Part shown: piece after piece, positions 9,245 through 18,603 of the stretch
How positions within the stretch are numbered: the stretch's first letter is position 1
How the letters are laid out: each line of letters opens with the position of its first letter
Origin: Brucella pecoris
GTDB taxonomy: Bacteria > Pseudomonadota > Alphaproteobacteria > Rhizobiales > Rhizobiaceae
DNA length: 64,000 bases
Direction of reading: 5' to 3'
Assembly: GCF_006376675.1 (NCBI RefSeq)
Contig: NZ_VEWK01000005.1
Coordinates: 1-64,000 of the forward strand
The notes under the pieces: generated by a model
Seen by the model: the letters and a program-made list of their open reading frames with translations, nothing else
What the model was told of the DNA's origin: nothing
Database searches by the model: none
Translations under genes and position numbers: made by a program

Positions 9245-9393
9245 AACGCATCCCGAAAAGTGTGAAACGGTCCTCGGAACATGATGCACGTTAGAGCGCC
9301 GATCTGATATGATCAGATCGGCGCTCTAACTTCTTCTATTTCAAGCATAATCTTTTCGATCCTCGTTTCACTCCGGTCGGATTATGCTCTAAA
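9242..9393. repeat. Palindromic repeat element C (modules 1+2+3)
   Basis: The most complete element. Module 1 (GCATCCCGAAAAGTGTGAAA), then module 2 (AGAGCGCCGATCTGAT...ATCAGATCGGCGCTCT), then module 3 (AGCATAATC...GATTATGCT enclosing CTCGTTTCACTCCGG). It begins at the TAG stop of the double-cupin gene. Modules 2 and 3 recur in reverse orientation at 38136-38243. Confidence 0.82.
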
Positions 9394-9422
9394 ACAAACA
9401 GTTGAGACGCGCCGTTCCGAAC

Positions 9423-9599
9423 TCAGTCCAGTGCCTGAAAGCGACGCCGCCGCGAGCGCCGGCGAGGGCGCAATGTGTTCAGGTCTTGCGCCTGGTCGGC
9501 CTTATGACGCGGGGGAGGCGAAAGAAGGCGCATGATAAAGAGGATGCAGCACCCGATGGTGAATATCCAGAATATCTCATCGGTGAGATCGTTGATCAT
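9423..9599 (-). CDS. Possible small single-span membrane protein with arginine-rich tail
   Basis: A 58-residue frame with one hydrophobic stretch (EIFWIFTIGCCILFIMRLL, near residues 8-26) and a basic tail RPRRRSRRRRF. No ribosome-binding site stands out, and a longer version could start at 9689. It diverges from the CbiZ-like gene. It may be spurious. Apart from this frame and repeat C, nothing was recognised between 9245 and 9789. Confidence 0.3.
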   Translation of the reverse strand: MINDLTDEIFWIFTIGCCILFIMRLLSPPPRHKADQAQDLNTLRPRRRSRRRRFQALD

Positions 9600-9789
9600 G
9601 ATGCAATCCAGAGCAAAACCGCTTGTCCGTTCCCGTGACACGCGAAACAATTTTCCAAGATGAATATCTTCTTGTGAAACTGTGGCCAAGTCACGAAGCC
9701 GTGCTTTATCGCCACATCAACACGGCAGTCCTGTGGATGGCTGGCAGGCGCTGGTCGCGATTTCTGTGCCGATCTGTAATAGATCGTTC

Positions 9790-10449
9790 ATGCTGCCTTT
9801 CACGATCCATTGTTCCGGCCGGGTGCTTGCGGCCGAATTTTCACACCGGCAAAACATTCTGAGCTGGTCACTGACACGTCCGGGTTTCGTCTCGGCGCAG
9901 TCCGTCGCCTGGCTGGAAGTGCGCAATGACGATCTGACGCTGGATGTCGATCCGGTAGTCTTATTGCAGGAAAGACTGGCACAGGCCGGTTATGGCGAAG
10001 CGGTGCAGATGATGACCTCGCGTAGCGTGCAGAAGCATCATGTCGCAACGCGGCGCTCCGGCGAAACTTATGCTGCCTGTCTTGCCACTGTCGGCTTGTC
10101 GAATGCGGGGAGGGTTGGTGAGTTCTCGCAGATGAAGATGCCAGCCGGAACAATCAATCTTCTGGTTCACATCAACAATCCATTGTCGGTTGCAGCCCAT
10201 ATAGAGGCAATGTCGATTGCAGCCGAAGCCCGCACCGCTGCCATTATCGAACTTGGTCTCACTGTCGGCGGCAGAGCCGCAACCGGAACCGGAACGGATT
10301 GCATCGCCGTTTCAGCTCCACATGGGCAGACTGGAGAGGCGGCATCATATGCGGGCCTGCATACGGACATCGGTGCCGCCCTCGGTGGCGCTGTTTACGA
10401 CGCAGTGTCCGAAGGCGGCAGGCTCTGGATGAAGGAACAGGGTTTCTGA
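9790..10449 (+). CDS. Adenosylcobinamide amidohydrolase (CbiZ family)
   Basis: Predicted to cleave the aminopropanol side chain from adenosylcobinamide or a related corrinoid, giving adenosylcobyric acid that can re-enter cobalamin synthesis. The 219-residue protein shows the CbiZ core: LSWSLTRPGFV near residue 20, TVGLSNAGRVGE near residue 100, ATGTGTDCIAVSAP near residue 160 and YAGLHTDIGAALGGAVYDAV near residue 185. The ATG at 9790 matches where the family begins; a GTG at 9682 would add 36 unlikely residues. No cobalamin riboswitch was seen upstream, and no other cobalamin gene adjoins it. It converges on an MFS transporter whose stop is 5 bases away. Confidence 0.8.
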   Translation: MLPFTIHCSGRVLAAEFSHRQNILSWSLTRPGFVSAQSVAWLEVRNDDLTLDVDPVVLLQERLAQAGYGEAVQMMTSRSVQKHHVATRRSGETYAACLATVGLSNAGRVGEFSQMKMPAGTINLLVHINNPLSVAAHIEAMSIAAEARTAAIIELGLTVGGRAATGTGTDCIAVSAPHGQTGEAASYAGLHTDIGAALGGAVYDAVSEGGRLWMKEQGF

Positions 10450-10453
10450 TCGA

Positions 10454-11650
10454 TCAGGCTTCGGCTGTCGCCCCTTTCGGCTTCAGACGGAGGATAAGCG
10501 GCACCAGAACCAGGGCGACGATCGGGAAGACGAGCCAGTTGATGGTTTCCCAGCCTGAAGAATGCAGCAGCGAACCTGCAAAGAACGAAGCGCAGGCCAC
10601 GGTTCCGAACATGATGAAATCATTGGCGCCCTGTGCCTTGCCGCGTTCAGCCGGTGTGTGGCAGTCCGTTATCATGGCGGTCGCGCCGATAAAGCCGAAA
10701 TTCCAGCCGATACCGAGGAAGATCAGCGCGCCCCAGAAATGGCCGACATCGAAACCACCCAGAGCAATGATAGCGGAGAAGGCGATCAACACCAGTCCGA
10801 GCGCGGTGATCTTTTCCTTGCCGAAACGGGTGATGAGCTTTCCGGTGAAGAAGCTCGGCGCAAACATGGCTAGAACGTGCCATTGGATGCCAAGTGCTGC
10901 ATGATCGACGGAATGGCCGTGGCCGACCATGGCGATAGGCGCTGCCGTCATCACGAATGTCATCAGCGCATAGGAACAGACACCGGCAGCCACCGAAAGA
11001 ATGAAGCGCGGTGAACGGAGAATTTCGCCAAGAGGACGGCCTGTATCATGGACAGTGCCGGGGTCTTTGCGGATCTTCGGCGCACGCAGCATGAAAAGGA
11101 CGGGGAGGGCGAGAAGACCCAGAACCGCCTGGCTCAGGAAACTGCCCGCAAACATCGCATCCGGAATGCTATCGCGCGTCCAGATGACGAGCTGTGGCCC
11201 GACGATTGCCGCAACGAGCCCACCCACCATGACCCATGATATGGCGCGTGCCTTCATGTCGCCTGTTGCCGCGTCGGTGGCCGCAAAACGATAGCTCTGA
11301 ACATAGGCGGCGTAAAAACCGGCTGTCAGTGTGCCCAGACAAAAGATGAGGAAGGAGGCCGCAAAAATACCTGCGGCTGCGATCACGCCCGCCGAAGCGC
11401 CGACAAGTGCGCCCAGCATATAGGCATTGCGGCGCCCGAACTGGCGCATGAAGAAGGCAGCAGGCAGCGTGCCGAGCGCAAGGCCGAGATTGAACAGGCT
11501 GACGGGAAGCGTGACAAGCGCCGGATCGGAAGACAGTTTCTGGCCCACCAGACCGCCAAGCGAAATCACGATAGGCGGGCTGGAAGCACCAAGTGCCTGT
11601 GCCATCGTCAGGACAACAATATTGCGCCGCGCGGTTGTCGTGTCGGTCAT
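10454..11650 (-). CDS. Major facilitator superfamily transporter
   Basis: Predicted 12-helix inner-membrane transporter of 398 residues. The loop after helix 2 carries FMRQFGRRNAY, the usual GxxxDR(R/K)GRR-type signature in altered form. The second half begins near LRSPRFILSVAAG. The ATG at 11650 is preferred because GAGGGG stands 6 bases ahead. It converges on the CbiZ-like gene and diverges from the PLP decarboxylase. Substrate is unknown; export of the decarboxylase product or import of a corrinoid precursor are both speculative. Confidence 0.88.
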   Translation of the reverse strand: MTDTTTARRNIVVLTMAQALGASSPPIVISLGGLVGQKLSSDPALVTLPVSLFNLGLALGTLPAAFFMRQFGRRNAYMLGALVGASAGVIAAAGIFAASFLIFCLGTLTAGFYAAYVQSYRFAATDAATGDMKARAISWVMVGGLVAAIVGPQLVIWTRDSIPDAMFAGSFLSQAVLGLLALPVLFMLRAPKIRKDPGTVHDTGRPLGEILRSPRFILSVAAGVCSYALMTFVMTAAPIAMVGHGHSVDHAALGIQWHVLAMFAPSFFTGKLITRFGKEKITALGLVLIAFSAIIALGGFDVGHFWGALIFLGIGWNFGFIGATAMITDCHTPAERGKAQGANDFIMFGTVACASFFAGSLLHSSGWETINWLVFPIVALVLVPLILRLKPKGATAEA

Positions 11651-11923
11651 TACCAACCCCTCAATCTATAAATCGGGCCATAAATCGGAATGGTTTTATC
11701 CGAAAGCTTATTTTCCAGCAAAATCATTCTGCGATTGAGAAGAAATTTCTTCAAACCGAGCTTCGCGGCATGGGAGATGAGTTCTATTTCTTGCTGAAAT
11801 TGGGATTGTATAAGTTACGCGGTATAAGTATTAATAATATTCAGTATTAATTAATAACAAACTTTGTTGAACTCAGAGTATTTTTAGAAATAAAAATCAA
11901 AAACACATTATTGGTGATTGTTT
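11651..11923. other. AT-rich intergenic region between divergent genes
   Basis: About 270 bases between the MFS gene and the PLP decarboxylase. Bases 11810-11910 are strongly AT-rich, unlike the GC-rich surroundings. Several -10-like hexamers are possible, but no convincing promoter or operator could be singled out. Confidence 0.5.
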
Positions 11924-13582
11924 ATGGGTGAGAAACAAAAATATTTTTATTGTTATAAAGAATCGTTGATAAGTTTAAAATCCATGTTTCAACCTTCACC
12001 AGAAGAAAAGTTGCAAAATTTCATTGAAGAAGGCATTTGCTTTTCTTCTGATAATCAGCAGCTTGATTTGGATGCCACGTCAGTTTGGGGAGAGATTCCA
12101 GAAAGTGGAAAGTCTCCGTCTGAAGCTTTGAAGGATGCTTTGCAAATCCTGACGGGCCAGCACTCCTGGCATAGTCCGAATGTATTGTTCAATATAACTC
12201 CGGCGCCCTTGCCGAACGCGGTAGCGGCTGTGGCTATCTCCAGCCTGTACAATGGCAACGCCCTTTGGGACTTTGTTAGCGGAAACACGCTCGAACTGGA
12301 GCGCCATATCATAGAACAGATCGCTGCTCTGGCGAAACTGCCTTCAAATCAGGCGGGAGGTGCATTCACGTCCGGGGGGAGAAGTTGCATCAATTACGCA
12401 ATTCGACTTGGCTTGAACAGATGTGTTCCTGGTATCTCTTCAACAGGGCTCGAATCGACACGAGCGCCTGTCGTTTTCACCAGTGAAGTCAACCACTATT
12501 CGGTCGAGCATGCATGTTCCCTTCTTGGTTTGGGGCGGTCTGCTGCGGTGCGCATTCCCGGCTGTGCGACAGCATCTATGGATCTGGATTTGTTTCACCG
12601 AAAGCTGAGGGAAGCTATTGATGATGGAACGCCAATCGCTGCAATAATAGCTTCTGGCGGAAACGCGATGGATCTGGCAATCGATCCTCTCGCCGAGATG
12701 CAATCGATAATTGATTTTGAATGTGATCGGGCAAATCTTTCTTATCGTCCGTTTGTCTATTTCGACACTGTCGTCGGGTGGGCATGGTTTAGTTATTTTG
12801 ACTATGATTTTGACAACAATCCGCTGAAACTACCGGAACCAGAACTACACTCAATCAAGAAATTTGTTTCTATTCTCGCTGCCGTTTCCGGCGTCGACGG
12901 TTTCGGCTGCGATTTTCACAAGACGGCCCTGACACCGATCAGTTCGAGTTGTTTTATCGCGCGCGATCAGCACGAGTTTCGGTCAGTACTGAAAGACGAA
13001 GTGAGTGTTCACGATTGGCAGCCTTATGGCAACAACTTCGTCCATCATTACACGATTGAACATACACGTCCGACTGGACCCATTGCAGCGGCCTGGACCT
13101 CACTTCAAACGCTGGGTTTGGCCGGAATACGATCTTATCTTGCACGCCTTATGGAACTCAGCCGGCGGTTCAAGGAAGCATTCAGGCAAACGGAATTCGA
13201 AATACTCAACGATCCATCCATCGGGCTCGCGACGGCAATCTATCCAAAAAATCTTGCAGCGGCGCCGACGTTTCAAGCACTTCTGGAATTAACTGCCGAC
13301 GAAATCGAAGCGTCCAACCGCTTTGTTTTCCATTTGTTTGATGAGCTGGCCCATCCCGTTGATGGCGGAGAAGCTGTCGTACTCAGATATTTGCCACAGA
13401 TGAATTCTACCCGGTCCAAAGCGCCAGCGGGCTCTCTGGTTGTCTATCCAATGTCGGTTCAAAGCGCGGATGCCGACATAGACAGGCTGGTCGGTCGTAT
13501 TCTGGAGGTATATCGACGCCTGTTGAAAGAAGGGGTCAGCCGTCCCTTGCGATTCAATCCTCCAGCTCATGTGCCCCGCTGA
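11924..13582 (+). CDS. Group II PLP-dependent decarboxylase (glutamate/aromatic amino-acid decarboxylase-like)
   Basis: PLP enzyme of 552 residues in the aspartate-aminotransferase-fold decarboxylase family. Landmarks are FTSGGRSCINYAIRLGLNRC for phosphate binding, NHYSVEHA with the PLP-stacking histidine near 191, PFVYFDTVVGWAW around the acidic residue that pairs with the ring nitrogen, and GCDFHKTALTP with the Schiff-base lysine near 333. The usual SxHK or DxHKW context is altered, so the substrate (glutamate, aspartate, diaminobutyrate or an aromatic amino acid) cannot be assigned. ATG at 11924 is favoured over a TTG two codons earlier. The first 150 codons are AT-rich, suggesting transfer. 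Confidence 0.85.
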   Translation: MGEKQKYFYCYKESLISLKSMFQPSPEEKLQNFIEEGICFSSDNQQLDLDATSVWGEIPESGKSPSEALKDALQILTGQHSWHSPNVLFNITPAPLPNAVAAVAISSLYNGNALWDFVSGNTLELERHIIEQIAALAKLPSNQAGGAFTSGGRSCINYAIRLGLNRCVPGISSTGLESTRAPVVFTSEVNHYSVEHACSLLGLGRSAAVRIPGCATASMDLDLFHRKLREAIDDGTPIAAIIASGGNAMDLAIDPLAEMQSIIDFECDRANLSYRPFVYFDTVVGWAWFSYFDYDFDNNPLKLPEPELHSIKKFVSILAAVSGVDGFGCDFHKTALTPISSSCFIARDQHEFRSVLKDEVSVHDWQPYGNNFVHHYTIEHTRPTGPIAAAWTSLQTLGLAGIRSYLARLMELSRRFKEAFRQTEFEILNDPSIGLATAIYPKNLAAAPTFQALLELTADEIEASNRFVFHLFDELAHPVDGGEAVVLRYLPQMNSTRSKAPAGSLVVYPMSVQSADADIDRLVGRILEVYRRLLKEGVSRPLRFNPPAHVPR

Positions 13583-13592
13583 TATTGTGGGG
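13572..13592 (+). terminator. Hairpin spanning the decarboxylase stop codon
   Basis: GCCCC (13572-13576) pairs with GGGGC (13588-13592), followed by CTTTCGCTTT. The stop codon lies in the loop. Weak terminator candidate. Confidence 0.4.
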
Positions 13593-13641
13593 CCTTTCGC
13601 TTTATACCAAGGTGCTGACCCTGGTATAAGTCTTTTGCGAG

Positions 13642-13674
13642 GGAACCCGCGGGAGACAGTTTCCCGCGGGTTCC
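13642..13674. terminator. Strong bidirectional hairpin between convergent genes
   Basis: Perfect 13-base arms GGAACCCGCGGGA (13642-13654) and its complement (13662-13674) with a 7-base loop. It sits between the convergent decarboxylase and LptA-like genes. A smaller inverted repeat TTATACCA/TGGTATAA lies just upstream at 13602-13629. T tracts are poor, so it may block transcription or stabilise mRNA ends. Confidence 0.6.
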
Positions 13675-13720
13675 AAAGCAAAAAGGCTGAAAATGCCGAA
13701 ATACGCTTACTTGAATACGC

Positions 13721-13996
13721 TTACTTGGCGACGGTCGCCTTGAATTTCCCGTCGGTCAGTTCGATCTTGTCGGGATAGATACGTATATCCATTTTATCCG
13801 ACTTGATTTCCGTATTGTCTACCTTGATGGAAACATTGCCGGATGCCTTTGTATGGTCGTCTGTTACCTGCTCAAGCTTGTCCGCATTGATTGTAAAGCC
13901 AGGCTCCTTGACTTCTTTCTGGGGGCTGGCATAGGCCGCAAAAGATCCACTGGCAATAATGAGTGAAGTAAAAATAGCATAAGTATAAATACGCAT
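13721..13996 (-). CDS. Small periplasmic LptA/OstA-like protein
   Basis: A 91-residue secreted protein with a signal peptide ending near SFAAYASP. The mature 65 residues read INADKLEQVTDDHTKASGNV then IKSDKMDIRIYPDKIELTDG, the beta-strand pattern of one OstA/LptA jellyroll repeat (residue-DKLE, G-NV, SDKM). LptA itself is about twice as long, so this could be a one-repeat relative in envelope lipid transport or an unrelated small beta protein. It stands alone on the minus strand between strong terminator-like hairpins and the ribokinase gene. No function is assigned. Confidence 0.62.
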   Translation of the reverse strand: MRIYTYAIFTSLIIASGSFAAYASPQKEVKEPGFTINADKLEQVTDDHTKASGNVSIKVDNTEIKSDKMDIRIYPDKIELTDGKFKATVAK

Positions 13997-15175
<1,179 letters not shown>

Positions 15176-15285
15176 TCCCGGCTTTGCAAATTGTGACGAA
15201 GTGAAGATTGAGGGCAGTTTGTGCCAATTTCGCTCAATTTGAGCGGAAAACTGCGCAAAAACACCCTGCCAAAGATGGCGAAGAA

Positions 15286-15316
15286 GCCGCGAGAATATGA
15301 CACTCGCGGCTTTTTT
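15286..15316. terminator. Rho-independent terminator between ribokinase and nucleoside hydrolase
   Basis: GCCGCGAG (15286-15293) and CTCGCGGC (15303-15310) form an 8-base stem followed by T6. On the other strand the stem is followed by TTCTTC, so it may serve both convergent genes. Confidence 0.85.
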
Positions 15317-15332
15317 GTGGCAAAAATATGGC

Positions 15333-16268
15333 TTATAGCGTTGCGAGACGTTCGGTCAGCAGGCTGAAGAAGCCGTCTGCATCTACATCCTTGATGAAGA
15401 GCGCGTTCTTCGGACGGTCTGTCACCTCCCACCAGTCGACAACTGTTTCGCCGATGGTCAGCTCCGAGTTGATCTCGATTTCCACATTGCACTGGCGACC
15501 GGAATAGAGTTCCGGCTTGATGAGATAGGCGATGACGTTCGGGTCATGCAGCGGGCCGCCATCGGTGCCGTACTTGGCTTCGTCGTAGCGCTCGAAGAAT
15601 TCCAGCCATGCCGCAACCACTTCGCCGACATGGGTGCCGATGCCGCGAATGGCGGCGATGCGCTTCTCGGTGGTCAGAACCTTGTGTGTCACATCGAGCG
15701 GCATCATGGTGATCTTGATGCCGGATTTGAACACGACCGCAGCAGCATGCGGATCGACATAGATGTTGAATTCCGCCGATGGCGTGATGTTGCCGCCCTC
15801 GAAATAGCCGCCGCCCATCAGCACGATTTCCTTGACGCGTTCGGCAATCTTCGGCTCGCGGATCAGTGCGGATGCGATGTTGGTCAGTGGTCCGAGCGGG
15901 CAGAGCGTAACGGTGCCCGGTTCTTCCTTCATCAGCGTTTCGATGATGAAATCGACGCCATGCTGCCCTTGGAGCGGCATGGTCGGGACGGGCAGGTCAT
16001 AGCCGTCGAGACCGGTCTTGCCGTGGACGTTTTCAGCCGTCACCAGCGGGCGCACCAGCGGACGGATGGAGCCTGCGAAAACCTTGGTTTCCGGCTTCTT
16101 CGCCACTTCGCAGATGGTGCGGGCGTTGATTTCCGTGCGTGCCAGCGGGCCGTTGCCTGCAACGGCGGTGATGCCGAGAATGTCGAGTTCCGGGCTGGCC
16201 AGCGCCAGAAGAATGGCGACTGCATCGTCCTGACCGGGATCGGTATCGATAATGATTTTACGGGCCAT
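15333..16268 (-). CDS. Inosine/uridine-preferring nucleoside hydrolase
   Basis: Cleaves the N-glycosidic bond of ribonucleosides to give base plus ribose. The 311-residue protein has the calcium-binding N-terminal motif IIDTDPGQDDAVAILLAL and the family features TLCPLGPLTNIASAL and EFNIYVDPHAA. A later DPNVIAYL supplies the conserved active-site region. The ATG at 16268 begins exactly at the IunH-type N-terminus; the longer frame adds 14 unlikely residues. It is the last gene of the nucleoside ABC operon, 19 bases after the ADP-ribosylglycohydrolase gene. Ribose released here could be phosphorylated by the convergent ribokinase. Confidence 0.94.
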   Translation of the reverse strand: MARKIIIDTDPGQDDAVAILLALASPELDILGITAVAGNGPLARTEINARTICEVAKKPETKVFAGSIRPLVRPLVTAENVHGKTGLDGYDLPVPTMPLQGQHGVDFIIETLMKEEPGTVTLCPLGPLTNIASALIREPKIAERVKEIVLMGGGYFEGGNITPSAEFNIYVDPHAAAVVFKSGIKITMMPLDVTHKVLTTEKRIAAIRGIGTHVGEVVAAWLEFFERYDEAKYGTDGGPLHDPNVIAYLIKPELYSGRQCNVEIEINSELTIGETVVDWWEVTDRPKNALFIKDVDADGFFSLLTERLATL

Positions 16269-16287
16269 GATGGGGTCTTTCTGCAAA

Positions 16288-17673
16288 TTAAACTGCGTTG
16301 CGCGCAGCATCGACCGTTTGGTCGACGAGCGCGTCGAAGGAGATTTTCGCCGGGCGGCGCATATAGGTGACGATGTCGTCGGCCAGAAGCGGCTTCGACC
16401 AGCGTTCGGCGATGATGCCGGATCCGTGCTGAATGGCGATCATGCTCAGAATTTGCGCGGCATTGCAGTCGACATCGTGGCCGATACCGCACACGATTTC
16501 GAGCGTGCGGTCGAAATCGCCTTCGCCGAACCATAGGGCAATCACTTGCGCCGCTGCATTCGGATAAACGTGAATCCAGTTATATTCGGCATATTCCGCA
16601 TCGCATTTCGCCCAAGCGTCCTGCCAGTTATCGGCAGAACGGCAGGCATCGAGTGCGAAAGCCAGAACCGCGCCATATTCGGTATCGGTCGAGAAAAGCG
16701 CTGCCGTCGAGACGAGCAATTCGCGTGTGTCTTGAACTGCAAAGGCGCGCGCCGCCATGACAGCATTGAAGACTTCACCCAGGATACCGTTTCCGGCATG
16801 GGAGATTTCTGCATCCATCCAGGCGAGGCGGGCAGCTTCGCGGGCGCGGCCCGGCACGACCATGCCGCAGATTGTGCCGCGCATCTGCGCGCCGATCCAT
16901 TCATCGAATGGATTGTTGGATGTCCCGGTTTCCGGCGGGGTGAGGCCGCGCCGCATATTGGAAAGCGCGATTGCCTCTGCCGACCAGCCAAGCGGGATCA
17001 GCGAGGTCCAGCGTTCGGCAATGTCGGCGCTGGTCACAGCAGAACCCTTGTCGCCAAAGGCTTCGAGAAATGCGATCTCGAAGGTGATGTCGTCATTATA
17101 GGTGTTGGGCTCGCGCACATAATCGCGGATCGGTCCGAAAACTTCCATGATGTTTTCCGCCGTATAGCCTTCGAGCGCCGTGCCAGCCGCAGCTCCGACA
17201 AGCTGTGCCATCCAGGCGGCTGCGGTGCGGTCGCGGAAATCATCGGACTGGACGGCATAGAGCACATCGTCAGGCCATTGAACGGCGGCGTCGAATTCGT
17301 CCCACGACCCATAGCGCACTGTTTTTTGCGATGGATGATCCGGATCAGGCCGTGCTGCGCGCATCAGGACACGCAGGCGCATGTCGATGCGGTAGAGCGT
17401 TTCAAAGTCGCCGCGTTCAAGTGCTGCCAGTCCGTCACGAAGAAGTTCTTCGTAGGGGGCGAGGACGAAGCCCTTGTTTTCCAGCGATTGCAGCGCACCG
17501 GCCATCAGGCATTCAGGTGCTGCCGATCCCGGCACATTGCTTTTCCAGAACATGGCCATGAGATCGTCCTGCGCCTTCATGACGGCGCTTGCATCCCAAG
17601 TCTGTTCTTCCGCCGTACGCACCACCGGTTTCGTGTCGCGCAGCAGATCGCGGGTCAGTTCCCAAGCCTTCAT
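16288..17673 (-). CDS. ADP-ribosylglycohydrolase (DraG/ARH-like) family protein
   Basis: A 461-residue cytosolic protein with the bimetal site of the ADP-ribosylglycohydrolase fold. The acid pair lies in YNDDITFEIAFLEAFGD and the second metal cluster in GHDVDCNAAQILSMI, equivalent to the family's GGDTDT. The N-terminal 150 residues are an extension not typical of DraG. It lies between the nucleoside permeases and the nucleoside hydrolase in one operon (34-base and 19-base gaps). Its job is therefore more likely hydrolysis of an imported ribosylated compound than removal of protein ADP-ribose. That is inference from context; the residues seen support only a ribosyl hydrolase. Confidence 0.85.
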   Translation of the reverse strand: MKAWELTRDLLRDTKPVVRTAEEQTWDASAVMKAQDDLMAMFWKSNVPGSAAPECLMAGALQSLENKGFVLAPYEELLRDGLAALERGDFETLYRIDMRLRVLMRAARPDPDHPSQKTVRYGSWDEFDAAVQWPDDVLYAVQSDDFRDRTAAAWMAQLVGAAAGTALEGYTAENIMEVFGPIRDYVREPNTYNDDITFEIAFLEAFGDKGSAVTSADIAERWTSLIPLGWSAEAIALSNMRRGLTPPETGTSNNPFDEWIGAQMRGTICGMVVPGRAREAARLAWMDAEISHAGNGILGEVFNAVMAARAFAVQDTRELLVSTAALFSTDTEYGAVLAFALDACRSADNWQDAWAKCDAEYAEYNWIHVYPNAAAQVIALWFGEGDFDRTLEIVCGIGHDVDCNAAQILSMIAIQHGSGIIAERWSKPLLADDIVTYMRRPAKISFDALVDQTVDAARNAV

Positions 17674-17706
17674 TTCATGCTCATTTCAATATTTTGGATA
17701 TGCATT

Positions 17707-18603
17707 TCAGGAGTTTTTCAGTTGCTTTGCGCGCCGCTGACGGCGCGCTGCGTGGATCGTCAGCACGACGACCGGGACGAGATAGGGGATCATCTGCATC
17801 AGTTCGAACGGCAGTCCGAGGCTCTGAAGCGTGATGGCGAAGGATTCTGCCGCCGCAAGAACCAGGCTTGCCACGAGCGTTCCCCATGCGGTTCCTTGCC
17901 CCATCACTTCTGCCGCTATGGCGATGAAACCGCGACCCGCAGTCATGTTCTGGGCGAACCAGGTGACATAGCCGAGCGACAGATAAGCACCGGCTGCCCC
18001 GCCGAAGAGACCAGACAGGACAAGCGCCATCATCTGCACCCGGCCCGTATGGATACCGGCAGCGCGCGCCGATTTCGGATCGACGCCCGTGGCGCGCAGA
18101 TGCAGGCCGAAGCGCGTGCGCATCATCAAAAGGCTGACCGCCGGGACGGCGAGAAGGGCCGCAAAAGTCAGCACATGGATATTGCCGATGAACGGTACGG
18201 GAAGACTTGGCAGTGCGCCGCTTTTCAACGCGCCCGACATGCCCTTGTCGCCGGTGGCAAGGAATAGCCCGAGCGTCGTTGCCGCCGCAGCGGCGATGTT
18301 GAGCGCGATGCCCGTCATGATGAGATCGGTGCCAAGCCGATTGACCGAGAGCGACATCAGCCAGCCGAGAGCCGCACCTGTGATGAGCGCGGCCAGCAGG
18401 CCGATGGCGGGGCTTCCCGTTGCGGCACTGGCCAGAACGGCAATGAGTGCTGCCGACAGCATCATGCCTTCCATGCCGATATTGAGGACGCCCGCGCGGT
18501 CGGAAATCATCACGCCGAGTGCTGCCAGCAGCAATGGCGTGGCCACGCGCAAAATGGTGCCGATGAAGGACGGATCGAGGATTTGTGCGAGAACCATGCT
18601 CAT
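17707..18603 (-). CDS. Nucleoside ABC transporter permease (NupQ/YufQ-like)
   Basis: Membrane subunit of 298 residues in the BPD_transp_2 family with about eight to nine helices. DRAGVLNIGMEGMMLSAAL near residue 35 is the conserved loop of nucleoside/BMP-linked permeases. It overlaps the other permease gene by 4 bases, so the two should be made in equal amounts and pair in the membrane. It belongs with the BMP protein and double ATPase upstream. Confidence 0.93.
   Translation of the reverse strand: MSMVLAQILDPSFIGTILRVATPLLLAALGVMISDRAGVLNIGMEGMMLSAALIAVLASAATGSPAIGLLAALITGAALGWLMSLSVNRLGTDLIMTGIALNIAAAAATTLGLFLATGDKGMSGALKSGALPSLPVPFIGNIHVLTFAALLAVPAVSLLMMRTRFGLHLRATGVDPKSARAAGIHTGRVQMMALVLSGLFGGAAGAYLSLGYVTWFAQNMTAGRGFIAIAAEVMGQGTAWGTLVASLVLAAAESFAITLQSLGLPFELMQMIPYLVPVVVLTIHAARRQRRAKQLKNS

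Noticed and set aside
9600..9789. Cobalamin riboswitch before the CbiZ-like gene
   Set aside because: No B12-box-like conserved core was recognised in the 190 bases upstream.
16546..18267. Open frame of 573 codons on the + strand
   Set aside because: Antisense to the ADP-ribosylglycohydrolase and permease genes; composition is Arg/His/Cys-rich without recognisable motifs.
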